Shown: positions 52,546 through 64,000, counted from the stretch's first letter. The stretch is DNA of 64,000 bases from Calycina herbarum (GCA_001414485.1 LLEY01000025.1:124001-188000); one strand, 5' to 3'. A program made the numbers and translations. Notes: a model not told the origin generated them from the sequence alone.

Positions 52546-53850
52546 TTGAAAAAAGTATACCCATCGAGTGAGTTCATCAATTCGCATCACCTGCATTACT
52601 TCCATCATTATTCTATCATCATGTGCTCCAGCGAAACCATCCCATTATGCCCATTGAATGCCTACTCGCAATTTGACAGTATCATAACACACCAAGGCCC
52701 CCAAAGTCCTCGCCTCCAGAAAGCTTATACTGCCATTTCACCCTTGTGGACTTATAGAGTGCAACCGCACAACCACATGGCGTACTTGTCTACGAAGAAG
52801 CTGGTGTATCATCGAGAGGATGGCCATTTAGTTTAGAACGGTCGGGAGTACCGCAAATTACTCCTATATTTACCATAAAAGTCATTGCGATCATAGCTCT
52901 TAAAATGTGACATAGGTGGCGAAAGATTGCGTCTGTTTCCATGTTCACCCCGACTAAAAGCTGCCTGGGCAATCTCCAACGTAGTTCCTGTCGATTACCA
53001 CACTCTTGAGGTTCTCATTAGAGCGTCACATGACGGCATTGCCAAGGCTCATCCATTCTGCCAGATTCTCGTCCACGCCCGACGGTGATATCTCATTTGA
53101 AAAATCTTTCCGACGTATTTCTGGGTTTGGGTCAGAGGCTCTGGAGCTAACTAGCGACTCTGTGACCGTCGGCTTCTTTGCCACGGTGGCTGGCGGAGAT
53201 ATGAAATGTTGAGGGTTGCCATCCGATGGGTTCGCTGGGGTGATCTGCTCGCCTTACTCCAATTCTACCTGATTCGAGTTGATTGAGGACGCCATATACT
53301 CCCGGTCCGTCGCGAAATGGAAACAGGATCCTCACATGTTGTGGTTATGGCTTGAGATGTACAATATGCGAGGTAGAAACCCCTTTCACACCTTGTAGTG
53401 TTTTCTTATCCCTTACAAGGTCCTTGTGTACATAATTGGCGCGATTTTGCAGTGACATCACTCCCCCGGTATCACAACAGCAACCCAGTAAAGATTTGTA
53501 GAAGAAAAAGAGGAGATTGTAAACAGCTATCTAAGAAACATTATGAGCTTGGAATCAGCTTGAAGTCAGCTTGAAATCGAGTTTTTGGAACAAGTCGTGA
53601 GTTAGCTGTGGCGTTCACAATCTTGGAATTACCTTACTTTTCAAAAATGTAAGAAACATACCTAGGCTTTGCTCCGAATACAGCTGCGTTTCTCAAATGT
53701 ACATCACAAACACAATGCCTCGTCATATAATTTCTTTCATTGAATGGAAAGATTGTGTTGCGGCGTTTACTTAAGCGACAATTGGAACACTTGAGAGCAC
53801 TAGTGTTGGTCTCTTTGCTGCTCCGAATTCGGTGACTGTACTCGGAGCAA
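52546..53850. other. No supported gene
   Basis: A 96-codon plus-strand frame (52546-52836) and 60-70 codon frames on both strands at 52790-53335 show no recognisable domain. The composition is more balanced than the flanking satellites, so this may be the remains of a gene, but I cannot identify one. Confidence 0.4.
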
Positions 53851-53868
53851 AGCTCAGGTTTCTTAGAC

Positions 53869-54620
53869 GAGAACCCCGGAAGAGATAAATTCTCGAAAGA
53901 ACTCTCATATCCTAACTATTTCAATAAATCCCATTAAACAAGATAAACATGCAAGAATATACATTTCTTATAAACCCCTAAGAACTTAGTCATTCGAAAC
54001 ACCTTGAAAATCTCCTAAATAAATGAAGATACAGTAAGTATCCTCGAAATTTTTTGATATCCTGGTTATTTCAGAAACAATTTCTTAAGAACGAAGATAA
54101 GGCGAAGTTCGTCTCTCTTCATGAGCTAAAGAACTCAGTCGTCCGAAACCTATTGATAAATTGTTCCAAAAAAAAAAAAAAAGGAATGACGCTACGACGA
54201 GGTACAGTTCCCTTTAACCCAAAGAATTCATTTATCTAAAACTTCTCAATAAATTGAAGATAGGCCGATACTAAACTCCAATGAACTGCCAAAGAACTCT
54301 GTTCTCTGTTATGCGAGACCTCTCGATAAATTCTTACAAAAGAAACAAACATGCGACGATACTCTCTGCTCATGAACATTCGTAGAACTCAGCTCTTAGA
54401 AGCATCTAGATGAGTTCTTGCTAGATTCGAAAATACCTTTCCTCTTTTAAACCGTCGCAGAAATAGGTTACTTAAAACTTTTCAAGAAACCTCTTTCCAG
54501 ATGCTAAAGTGACGATGATACACACTCTTCTAACGAAATACTAAAGAATTTCAATAAACAAGCACTTTTAAAAATATCTCTTTAAAAATCAAGTTACGAC
54601 GAAACTCTCTCCCCCTTCAC
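53869..54620. repeat. Second satellite block, units of 70-170 bp
   Basis: The landmark aaagaactcagtcgtccgaaa, or a diverged form, recurs near 53895, 53989, 54129, 54220, 54291, 54371 and 54538, followed by a cctnttgataaatt block and gcgacgatac. A block at 51178-51200 (taaagaatttcaatatacaa) matches 54537-54556 here (taaagaatttcaataaacaa), so this block and the 49.7-51.3 kb satellite are probably one family. Confidence 0.6.
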
Positions 54621-54914
54621 ACAGATTTTCCTGTAAGTAGTCTCCAAAACACCCAAGTCAAAGGGTTTAAAGAGGAAACAAGAAAGAAAAGGACCAAGAC
54701 AAAACATAAAAGCAAAAATTCTTCTAAACCCCTTGTATCATATGCTAGAGAAGATGCTAACTAAACAACCGCCAGCACACTCACAAATGTACAACGAAAA
54801 ACAAAAGAAAGGAGAATAATGCGCCCCACCAATCATCGGGAATTTCTTTTCTTCTTTCTATCAAAATGTACAAATCACTCCAATGATCACCCCTCTCCTT
54901 TGCTCCAGAGCACC

Positions 54915-56451
54915 TCAACGATCCACTTCACCAAACACTACACAAGATTTTCATTAGTATTCAATCAAACGATCAGGGTGGGGAGTCCGAGAGAAGAAGC
55001 GTACCTAGATCCATAGTTCCAATAATGGCAACAGCATCAGCAAGCAAATGTCCCCTTGAGATCTGATCAAAAGCTCCGAGATGTGCGAAACCAGGTGCTC
55101 TGATCTTGCAACGATAAGGACGTTCGCTTCCATCACTTACAACGTACACACCCATTTCTCCCTTTGGTGCCTCGATGGCGGAATACGTTTCTCCAGGTGG
55201 AACGGTATATCCCTTAGTGAAGAGCAAGAAATGATGGATTAACGCCTCCATGTTCTCCTTCATTGCTGCACGGGGTGGTGGCGAAACCTTGTAGTCTTCC
55301 ACCCGGATGGGTCCGGCTGGCATTTTGTTCAGGCATTGGTGGATGATTCGTAGACTTTGACGGAATTCCTCCATGCGGCATAGATATCTGTCGTAGCAAT
55401 CTCCGTTTACTCCAACCGGGACATCGAATTCGACCTCGCCGTATGCGTCGTATGGCTGACTCTTTCTGATATCCCATGGAATACCAGACCCTCGAAGCAT
55501 GACACCGGAGAAGGAGTAGTTGAGCGCATCGGCGGCGGAAACAACTCCAATTCCCTTGGTACGACCGATCCAAATACGATTGTCAGTCAAAAGTTCCTCG
55601 GTTTCATCGATACGGTCTCCGAATTGGGTTGCCCATTGGTAAATGTCATCGAGTAGGCCAACTGGGATATCTTGATGAACACCACCTGGTCGGACATATG
55701 CGGCGTGAAGACGGGCTCCAGACACACGTTCATAAAATTCCTGGTTGTTAAATTTAGTAAGTCTCTTCGCCCATAGGCAACAGAATCAATGAATTTCGCA
55801 TACCATTAACTTTTCTCTCTCCTCGAAACCCCACAAGAAAGGTGTAAGAGCACCAACATCCATAGCGTGAGACAACACCGACATCAAGTGATTCAGAATT
55901 CTGGTAATCTCCCCGAATAACGTTCTAATCCACTTGGCTCGCTCTGGAATCTCAATGTTCAACAACTTCTCTACTGCCAGCGAGAAACATTGTTCGTTGG
56001 TCATCATAGAGACGTAATCCAATCTGTCGAAATATGGTAGAGCCTGAAGGTACGTCTTGTACTCAATCAACTTTTCCGTTCCTCGATGTAGCAACCCCAC
56101 ATGGGGATCGGATCGCACAATCTCCTCTCCATTGAGTTCCAGAATTAAACGTAACACACCGTGAGCAGCAGGATGTTGGGGCCCAAAGTTCACAGTGTAA
56201 TGTCTAATCTTTCTATCTTCCGCCGCGCCCTCGTCAAGGTTCTCATCGGGGGTGTAGTTGATGTGTTGGGTATCGGAGGACGTAGGATGGCTGAAATTCG
56301 AATCGGTAGGAATCAGTTTCGTGCCTTCGTAAGGAGCGGCATGTCTTCGAGATGGGAGGGCAGAGAAGGCTCGCGAGGATCGTGGGAGTGCGGGTCGCAA
56401 GCAGAGGCGTTTGGCACTGTGGCCGGCCAGCCGGGCGAGAGAAGCTGCCAT
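54915..56451 (-). CDS. nuo-49: NADH:ubiquinone oxidoreductase 49 kDa subunit (complex I, NDUFS2)
   Basis: Three exons: 56451-55804, 55740-55005 and a 23-nt last exon 54937-54915, giving 468 residues. The N-terminus is a mitochondrial presequence (basic, hydroxylated, no acidic residues in the first 35). Conserved core: [74 protein letters not shown]. The tail is restored by the last exon (GTMDL joined to VFGEVDR). The protein forms part of the peripheral arm and the quinone-binding site, in the mitochondrial matrix. Without the last intron (67 bp) the frame would end in an unrelated tail. The gene is divergent from RPC40 across 371 bp containing two opposed CCAAT boxes. Confidence 0.96.
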
Positions 56452-56822
56452 CTTGTTTTGAGAACCAGGAGTGGAATTGTGCGGTGTCTGTCACCAGAAT
56501 TGGGTCGTCTGCTGTTCAATTGATGCCAATTGAGGCGACCATGTATGTGCGGGCGTCCTAGTGCTTGAGCGACGTCAATGTCGCCTCCGAGCTTGAATCG
56601 TCGAGGTTGATGATTTACAAATTGAGCTAAGAGTGCTTTGAAGACCGTTAACCAATAGGACGGGCAGAATTTGGAAGAGGTCTGGGAGACGCTGATTGGA
56701 TGAATGCGGACGGAGCGGAATATCTATTGTCCTTACTAATCCCTGTCTAACAAAAAATTCGATATTTGCGACTCAACTTACTCCTAGACCCCGCCATATC
56801 TTGACAACATTGAAAAGCAAAA
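56452..56822. promoter_or_regulatory. Divergent promoter with opposed CCAAT boxes
   Basis: Between the complex I gene (-) and RPC40 (+). CCAAT is at 56653-56657 (plus) and its reverse, ATTGG, at 56696-56700. In fungi such sites bind the Hap2/3/5 (CBC) complex, which controls respiratory genes; binding here is inference. Confidence 0.5.
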
Positions 56823-58011
56823 ATGGCACCCAATGGACCCAAAGTTGTCGCAAGCCAAGCAGAGCTTGATCGCCGGAAAGTAAGAATCCAAAACCTCAAT
56901 CCGCACATTCAACAAATGACTAACAAATCCTCTCCAGGTCGTAGGCGTGAATCTCGAAACAGTAACAGACGTAACCTCCACCGACTTCCCCGGCCACTGG
57001 CCAGGCGAAGACCACGCCTGGTCTATCGAGAAATTTCGCGAAGCCTGCTCCGTCGTATTCCACAAACACAGCCATCTCGAAACCGAATTCTCCCTCATCG
57101 GCGTCGATGCCTCCATCGCCAATGCCTTCCGCAGAATCATGATTGGAGAAATCCCTTCACTAGCTATCGAAAAAGTCTACATATTCAACAACACCTCCAT
57201 AATCCAAGACGAAGTCCTCTCTGCACGATTAGGACTCATTCCTCTTTCCCTCCCAGGAGGTGTCCGAACATTAAGTTGGTGCAAGCCACCCGGCGAAAAG
57301 GAGGAGGAAAATGCAAAAATCAATCACGAAGGAAATACCATCCGTCTGCATCTCAAAGTGCAATGTACACATAACCGCGATGCCGCACCTGGCGAGAAAG
57401 ATCCCTTGAAAGCGTATCACCACGCACACGTTTACGCCCGAGACATCGTATGGAAAGACTTCGGAAACCAAAAAGCAGTCTTCAGCGGGACAGAAGGAAT
57501 TACCGCTTTGTACCCAGATATTCTGATCGCAAAGATGAGACCCGGTCAAGTGTTGGATATCGAGATGGATGCAATCCTAGGAGTGGGCTCAGACCACACG
57601 AAATATTCCCCCGTCGCACCAGCATCCTACCGTCTCCTCCCAACAATCGACATCCTCCGCCCCATCATCGGTGCAGACGCCGAAAAATTCTCCCGCTGTT
57701 TCCCCCCAGGAGTCATCGAATTGCAGCCCATCACCAGAAAAGAAGCTTCAAAAGCAGGAAGTGGATATGAAGGACATGAAGGCGAGAAGAAAGCCGTAGT
57801 CGTGAACGCCATGAAGGACACCGTCAGCAGAGAATGTCTTCGGTGGGATGAATTCAAAGATAAAGTCAGACTTGGCAGAGTCCGCGATCATTTCATCTTC
57901 TCTGTTGAAAGTGTAGGTCAATGGGAAAGCGATGCTTTGTTCCTGGAATCCATTGGTCATCTGAAGAACAAATGCAAGGCATTGCAGTCACAAGTGCGGA
58001 AGAAGTTGTAG
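56823..58011 (+). CDS. rpc40: RNA polymerases I and III subunit AC40 (RPAC1)
   Basis: Two exons, 56823-56879 and 56938-58011, give 376 residues. The 58-bp intron has donor GTAAGA, branch ctaac and acceptor ctccag. Conserved alpha-like features: FSLIGVDASIANAFRRIMIG, EIPSLAIEKVYIFNNTSII, QDEVLSARLGLIPL, and the C-terminal dimerisation part (GRVRDHFIFSVESVGQW). The protein pairs with AC19 to nucleate assembly of Pol I and Pol III in the nucleus, like bacterial alpha. It lacks the Zn/Fe-S cysteine cluster of the archaeal D subunit, as do other eukaryotic AC40s. Start ATG context aaaaatggc is good. Confidence 0.96.
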
Positions 58012-58381
58012 TGGTAGCGGGGGGAGATAATGTGTGACGATCAATTATTCGAGGCATCAAAGTGCATTTTCAGGAGTTGAGTTCGGTGGCCAAGGCGTTT
58101 TTATAATTGCGGATTGGGATATTCTGCAAAACTATTGAATTTAGCTCACGCTTCTTCAAGGGTTGGCGTCTGCTTTTAGAGAGAAACAAAAGTGGTCTTC
58201 ATTTATTCATTTTTTTATAATTCCGTGACTCCAAATGCCGCTCGCCCGCTCAACTATAGCTAATATTGCAAGATTTGTAGTGTCCCCTGACACCCAACTT
58301 TCTATTTCCCCAATGTCTCAAAATCGAGAAATTAGTACTGTAAATGATTGCTTTGTTCAAATGTTTTGGTATATCGCAGCA
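58012..58381. other. Convergent 3' region between RPC40 and UBA3
   Basis: Tail-to-tail genes. Only 3' UTR-type sequence is seen; the small plus frame from 58235 overlaps the end of UBA3 and is not supported. Confidence 0.6.
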
Positions 58382-59963
58382 TTAAGCCTCCTTTCCCACA
58401 GCAGCCTTTTCCGTCTTAAACTCCTTGGAGAACTTGAGTCTATACTTGAAATTCACAGCTCCTAAACTAGGATCCGTAACTCCAATCTCATCCCCATCAC
58501 CTACCAACTCTCCAATTTTCTTCACCAAATTGGGTCGTGTTTGCTCCTCCAAACTTGGTGGGCTCTGCATATACAAAGTGCGATCTGCTCTAATACTTGG
58601 TTTTTTGAGTTGTGACTCGGCTCTCTCAGCTAGACTTGCAATGAAATCCTCCAGCGTGAGATTTGGATCGACCGAAAGCTCCTTTGCAAGATTTCCGCAA
58701 ACTGGACAATCGTCTTTCTTCAAATGTTGAAGTGTTAAGGTGTAGATTGAATCGTTGCCGTTATACATCATATAATTATCTTCCGGTCCCAGATAAGGGT
58801 TCGTGTTGGTGGCGATTTTGAATGCTTCGTTGCAGCAGCTTGCTGCGATGATGGCATTTGTGGACGCGATGGCGGGGATGATATTCTTCACCACACCTTG
58901 AGTGAGAGAGTAAGTCACACCTGTGATTTTGAATTCCTCGGCTCGGGCGAGGGCCTTTTGGTAGAGCCAGGTTATGTGTTCGGGATCGTCGTTGTCGAGA
59001 GCGGGAAAAGGTTGTTCTTGCTCCCACGCAATGATATGTGCCCATTCGATGCAATGTTCTGGTTGACGTGGGATTGTTGCGAGTGTGCAGAGGGGAACGG
59101 CAGCTCGGGGAGCGTGCATGTCGAGTTGACATTCGATACAAGAGGTAAACGTAGGAAGAATCGTTCTAGAGTGGCCAGAGAATCCTATCCTTGTCGTTAG
59201 ATGCAATTAAAACCCCTAGGAGGGGTTCATTACCTTCGGTACCACCATCGATGAGGGGCTTCAGACTGTCTTCATTGTTCATATCAACTAGGTTGACCAG
59301 AGTAGAGTTGATCCATCGTCTAGCTTCGATACTGTCCAGTCCGCAAACCACCAGCTGGAATTGCATATAAAAATCATCGTCCTTGTCCTGGATCTTGCAA
59401 TTATGAGGTGTAATGGAGACGCCCTTTACTCGCTTTTCCACAAATTTGGCAGCAACTTCTGCTTTCGAGCTGCCCACATCACTGGCTCGGAAGAGGAACT
59501 GGCGGTTTAGATTCGAGACGTCGATCGTATCTGCGAGGTCGTCAGCGTCAATATTCGAAAACTATGAGATGTAAGAATGGCGTACCCATATCAATGACAT
59601 GTATGTTCTTGAATCCGGAGAGGGCCAGATTCTTCAATATCTCGCAACCAAGTCCTCCTGCTCCGCTGGGCTTTCAATCAGCATTGTGCTTAGGTGCTTG
59701 GGGATTTCTAGGCAACTAACATGACTCTGGAAAACAGTTAGCAGTGCAGCATATTCCGTCTTGTAGTCAAGCTTACAGGACTTTGAAAGAAGACTCCATC
59801 TGCTGTACGGCTTCCTCTGTCCCAACAAATTCCTCGGTAACAAATGGACCTTCGTGTAGGCGGACATTGTCGAGATAGGCCCTGAGGAGGAGGTTAGCTA
59901 GGAAGTTGAAGTGGCATTGCGAGGGGTTTACCATCGATCTTTCTTGGCCTCTGGAGATGCCAT
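58382..59963 (-). CDS. uba3: NEDD8-activating enzyme E1 catalytic subunit
   Basis: Six exons: 59963-59932, 59881-59777, 59726-59721, 59665-59586, 59530-59234 and 59184-58382, giving 440 residues. Exon 3 is a 6-nt micro-exon (AGTCAT) that turns KVL plus GAGGLG into the canonical KVLVIGAGGLG nucleotide loop. Conserved: [42 protein letters not shown] (Zn), catalytic Cys about residue 206 in [18 protein letters not shown], second Zn pair CPVCG, and a C-terminal ubiquitin-fold-like domain. With Ula1/APPBP1 it adenylates NEDD8 and passes it to Ubc12, feeding cullin neddylation. All introns are short, about 49-55 bp. It is divergent from TEL2. Confidence 0.95.
59721..59726 (-). other. uba3: 6-nt micro-exon of UBA3
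   Basis: The minus strand reads ttttccag, AGTCAT, gttag. The exon is flanked by a 50-bp intron (branch gctaact) upstream and a 55-bp intron (branch gctgatt, acceptor gcccag) downstream. Joining it gives CTA GTC ATC GGA (L V I G); skipping it keeps the frame (CTC GGA) but loses VI from the loop. Confidence 0.85.
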
Positions 59964-60289
59964 GGTGTTTGATATCTTTACAAGTTGTGACATTGGATGC
60001 CGTGGATATCTACTGCTATGGGAGTATGAAATAAACGTGGAAATGGAGAAGAACAGGAAGGAGCGAGGGGTCGCTGGCGTCTCGTGTGGTGTTGTACCAC
60101 GATTTCTGTGCCTGGCCTGGATGAGCTTCCGCGATAAGCTCTTATCCGTCTACAGCTGGTCCGTGTCACCTCAACTTCCATTAACTTCAGGCGGCTTCCC
60201 TTCAAACTCCATCTCACTCTTCAAATGTCTATCACCAGATTCATAATATAACACCAAATCCTGCCTCTACCAGATGAATTCAGACAACC
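59964..60289. promoter_or_regulatory. Shared divergent promoter of UBA3 and TEL2
   Basis: Only 326 bp separate the two start codons. A plus-strand frame (59911-60246) crosses it but overlaps UBA3 exon 1 and has no domain. The section just before the TEL2 start is C/A-rich, as in fungal 5' UTRs. Confidence 0.45.
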
Positions 60290-63200
60290 ATGGAGGGACT
60301 CTTGACTCCTGTGAGTACGACTTACAAGAAATCGGAAAAGAAAGAGGATGCTCTTGTTGAAGTTCCCAAAATCTCCATCTCCAAACCTATTGCCAAGCCT
60401 TCATTGAGCAACGCAACCACTCCCGCTAAAGCCTTGGACATTTTGAAGAGTGAGCCGGATCACGATGCCCTCATCCGGACCTTACGATTTCTGGTCAAAA
60501 GGGATTCGTGTTTTAAAATCACATCTCCAAGCCCTATATCTTCTCAGCTAGTTCATGTTCTCGTATCCGAAATTCTACCCAACTACTGGTCCGTTTTCTA
60601 CGAGGCTGAGGCGAAAGTCAAGGGGAAGAAAACGAAGCAATCAGCAGAGTTACAGTTACTCTTGAAATGCCTTCGAAGTGTTACGGGCTTGAATGCTATC
60701 ATTCTGTCTTTGAAGAGACACATCCAACTCTCCAAAGATTCCAAGAAAAAGGTTGCTGGTGGCCCAAATGTTGAAGAAATACTAGTTATCCTCCTGCAAG
60801 CCTTGGCCGCACTCTTGCAAGGGGCTACTACTGTGCAGAATATTGCAGATACCATATGGGACTCCGACGAACAACCTGCGACCAAGAAGCCGGTCTGGAA
60901 TGAGTTTCTTGGCTTAGTTGGTGGGGGCCGGTTGTTGGGCGTTGCTGCTGAAGCAGAAGATGTTGTGCATAATCTTAGCCAGAGTATCGGAGAGCGGTAT
61001 TGGGTAGCAGATGGCAATCTCTTTAGTGTTTGGTTGACAAGTAACCTTCAACATTGGGTACTGAATCTACCGATTGACTCCGAACATGAATGGAAATGTG
61101 GTGGCGAGCTACTTGGAAAACTACTCCGGCTTGGAAAATCAGGTGAGGGGTTCAGTGTCCTTCATGGATTTCTCTAACACCATCGTAGAAAAAATTCTTG
61201 CAACACTTTTGGAATCCATGATTTCAGGGAACCAAGACAAGAGTGCTCAATTTACTAATCTCCTAAATCATTTACCAACATTTGAGCAAAAGAAAGTACT
61301 TTACTCCACCCTTCAAGTCATCTCCAGGGAGAGATTATCTACGGCCATCACAACAGAGGCAGATTCTTCTTGGTGGAAATCAGATGCGAAGTTGGTTTCT
61401 GGCGCAGCGGGCTTGATCAAATCATTACTTTCCGGCACAGAATCAAGGAAGAACCAGCTTATGTCTTGGTTGACAAGTTCTTCTGGGGCTGGTGTTGGGG
61501 AAAGCATTGCAATTCGACGTGCGGCGGTCGCAGTAGTTGCAGAAGATAAATCGGACATCGAAAGTTTACTAGAAAAAAGCATCCAACAATTTGGAGATCA
61601 ATTGTATATTAGACATACTCCTACAATACAACAAGAAGGTACTCAATTTGTTAACGCTTCTGGTCGTATCTGTCACTAATTTGTTCTAGTTCATGCCCAA
61701 ATCCTATTACTGAGTGCCGGATGTCTTCATCGCAAAGCACCACTCCGGCTCGCAATGATTATGCGCGCAGGTACACATCTGAATGCTGTTTCCCATCGCT
61801 TGGCGGAATCGTCACCTCGAACCCGATTCTTAGGAATGGCCGTTGGCGAGGCATTATCTAGTCTTGTTGACAAAGGAGACAAAAAGATGGATTTCAAGGT
61901 TGACGAAATGGCCACTGCTGAAGCAAAATGGTACAAGAGCTTGGTTAACGTGGTTGATACTGTGGGATCGATTGATTCGCTGAAGTCAAAGCCAGTTACA
62001 CAAGTTCCGCCAAAGGCCACTCCCCAGCCAAGACCCGTGAAAAAGGAGGCAAAACTGAGTGGAACGTCAAGAATTATATCCATCGAGGAAGTTGATGATG
62101 ATGAAGAGGAGGAGGAGGAAGATGATTCAGACGACGATGATCTCGCTCCTTACGCAAAACCAGATTCAGACGAAGAGGATTCTGATGAGGATGCGACAAA
62201 TATTGTTCGCAAGAAACCTACAGCCCCAGTCTACATCCGGGATCTGATCACCTACCTACGAGATACCGACAACTACGATCGTCAAAAACTTGGCCTCCAA
62301 ACCGCTGCTGCCCTAATTCGCAGAAAAGCAAATTTTGGAACCGAAGTCAGCACACACGCTGAAGAGCTCGCAACCCTTCTAGTGGGAATCCAAGACAAAT
62401 ACGAAATCGAGGAATTCCAAGAGCTACGATTACAAGGAATGATTGCCATCCTACTCGCTCTTCCCTCAAAAATGGGTCCTTGGTTCGCAAAAACATTCTT
62501 CGACGGCGATTACTCCATCTCTCAACGCGCTTCTATCCTCACGACTCTCGGACTGAGCGCCAGAGAATTAGGGGGATTCGGAAAAGAAGACACAAAACTC
62601 ACCCATACCGACAAATTACCAAACACATCATTCCCATCAAAAGCCCTACCCGAAAAAATGCATAGTCTCTACATCACGCAATCCGCCCAACCCAAAAAGA
62701 CTCAAAAATCCCTCCCCTTCTCAGCCCTAACAACCCTCTCCTCAAATCTCACCTCCGCCCTCACAAAACCCATAGCAGCCGACGCCCTAGCATCCACTGC
62801 CAATCCCGCGTTAATGAATTTCTCCCCCTCCTCAACACGTCAAATCACCAAACCGAGGATTCGCCCAAAGCCTACAACAAACACTCTTGCTCCCCTCGTC
62901 TCGGCATCCTTCTTCTTCCCCCTCACAGGGCGCTACTTCGTCCATCTCCGCGCTTATGGTTCTTCTTCCTCCAACAACATAACTTTCGACCCCTTCCTTC
63001 TTTCGCTCTTCATCAAAACGCTAGCGCTTATTCTTGATGCTGCGGGTCCTTATGCTGCCAACTTACGCGATATGAGAAGAGAGTTCTGGGATTTGTTACT
63101 AGGATTACGGGTTAGCGCGATGGGGGAGAGGGGCGTGATTGAGAGTATGCTGTTTGGATTTTTGGTTAGTCTTGAGCTGGGTGTTGATGGCGGTGACGGG

Positions 63201-63452
63201 AGGGAGATTGTTGAGGGCATGGGTAGGGAGTTGCTTGAGGTTCAGGGGTGGGTGCAGGGTGTTTTTGAATCTCTAGGAGAGGGGAGGGGTGTTAGTGTTC
63301 TGGGGGTTGGTGGGAGGATGAAGGGACAGGAGGGGGGTGGAGCAGAGGAGGAAAAGGTTAGGGTGCTTGCTGCTAGTGTGCTGGTTAGAATTCAGGGGTT
63401 TGTGGAGAGGTATCAGGGGTTGCTTGTTGGTGATTTAGCTAGTTATTCTTGA
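60290..63452 (+). CDS. tel2: Telomere length regulation protein Tel2 (TTT complex)
   Basis: Three exons, 60290-61142, 61189-61638 and 61690-63452, give about 1021 residues. Introns are 46 and 51 bp, both phase 1. The N-terminal two fifths is an alpha-solenoid (LLKCLRSVTGLNAIILSLKR). The segment RKAPLRLAMIMRAG with RTRFLGMAVGEALSSLVDKG is a Tel2 hallmark. An acidic loop (EEVDDDEEEEEEDDSDDDD) follows. Then comes the conserved C-terminal Telomere_reg domain at about 610-720 (VYIRDLITYLRDTDNYDR, RRKANFGTEVSTHAEELATL, LRLQGMIAILLALPSKMGPW, FARELGG-type end). With Tti1 and Tti2 and R2TP/Hsp90 it stabilises PIKKs (TOR, ATM/ATR types). The acidic loop is a likely CK2-phosphorylated R2TP docking site, from known Tel2 biology. 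Confidence 0.93.
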
Positions 63453-64000
63453 GGGGGTTTCGTGAATTTGCTTTGAGGTAGCAGGGTTGTAGAGCTGCGA
63501 GGCAACCTGAATTTGAGCTTGTGGCTTTCAACTTGGGAGTTCTTGAAGAAGTTTGGGCTTTTTTCCTTTGGAGATTCTTGTTCGACTCCGTGTGATGACG
63601 AGAGGTGAGGTCTCATAAAAGTTACAGTTACCACAAACAGTCCCTCAATTTCCCTTCCGCAGTCTCCTGAGAACACATCAACGCATACGTTCCTCCGTTC
63701 TTTGACATGTCAATAGAGGCGTAGCGAAATAGTCAATTATGAGATTTTCACTACCCTCCAATATCAAGCTGAACGTCCTTCGCTCACTTGAAACTCTTGC
63801 TCTCCAAATCCAACGCAGCGTCGAAACCCCTTCTACTTTCGAAAGGTATACTTCCTCACACTGCAAATGAAATCTTTGGCTTACTACATGATAAGAAGAA
63901 CCCCATAGTCTCATAATTGCGAGCAAAGCCCAAATTTTCATCATGAGGCTTGTCCATAGAATTGAGAGACCTATCAGTTACATACTCGTATGCTCGAATA
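63453..64000. other. 3' flank of TEL2 to window end, no gene seen
   Basis: Minus-strand frames (77 and 88 codons) lack a domain. A gene running past the window edge cannot be excluded. Confidence 0.5.

Noticed and set aside
52546..52836. 96-codon plus-strand frame as a small secreted protein
   Set aside because: No signal peptide, no Cys pattern, and it lies between satellites in poorly kept sequence.
54167..54182. A16 run as a retrotransposon poly-A tail
   Set aside because: It sits inside a unit of the 53.9-54.6 kb satellite with no coding relic upstream; homopolymer slippage is simpler.

Overview
The window is a filamentous ascomycete nuclear contig. Supported genes have short GT-AG introns (46-130 bp) with CTAAC/CTGAC-type branch sites. 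The proteins (a Tel2 orthologue, an LSD1-like SWIRM/amine oxidase/HMG protein, a CaMK, nuclear-encoded complex I 49 kDa) look like a Leotiomycete, probably close to Botrytis/Sclerotinia. That placement is my inference from protein resemblance, not a database result.

Layout. (1) 1-11.4 kb holds gene relics and repeats: duplicated pseudo-exons (0.24 and 4.3-5.1 kb), a frame-broken RING relic (6.0-6.9 kb), a five-copy motif with a broken protein relic (7.6-9.3 kb) and minisatellites (10.2-10.9 kb). (2) 11.4-17.1 kb is one large STE20/GCK-type kinase gene (about 1831 aa). (3) 17.1-21.1 kb is AT-rich with no supported gene. (4) 21.1-31.4 kb carries four minus-strand genes: a secreted single-pass surface protein, F-actin capping protein beta, an LSD1-like demethylase and a 436-aa protein of unknown function. 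(5) 31.4-35.1 kb is non-coding as far as I can see; 35.1-36.7 kb is a CaM kinase. (6) 37-43.6 kb holds a foldback element, a frame-broken membrane protein gene, a short satellite and palindromes in AT-rich DNA. (7) 43.9-49.5 kb is the most unusual locus: about 17 diverged tandem units, each looking like a tiny exon (12-51 nt) plus an intron, lead into an intronless 602-aa Cys-rich/disordered protein. AT-rich satellite follows (49.6-51.3 kb), and a related satellite lies at 53.9-54.6 kb. (8) 54.9-63.5 kb is a compact housekeeping block: complex I 49 kDa (-), RPC40 (+), UBA3 (-) and TEL2 (+), arranged as two divergent pairs.

The compact block covers respiration, Pol I/III transcription, neddylation and PIKK maturation, with no evident shared pathway. 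The accessory zones are where the novelty lies. Exon borders were worked out by hand from splice signals and reading-frame continuity and are not confirmed by transcripts.
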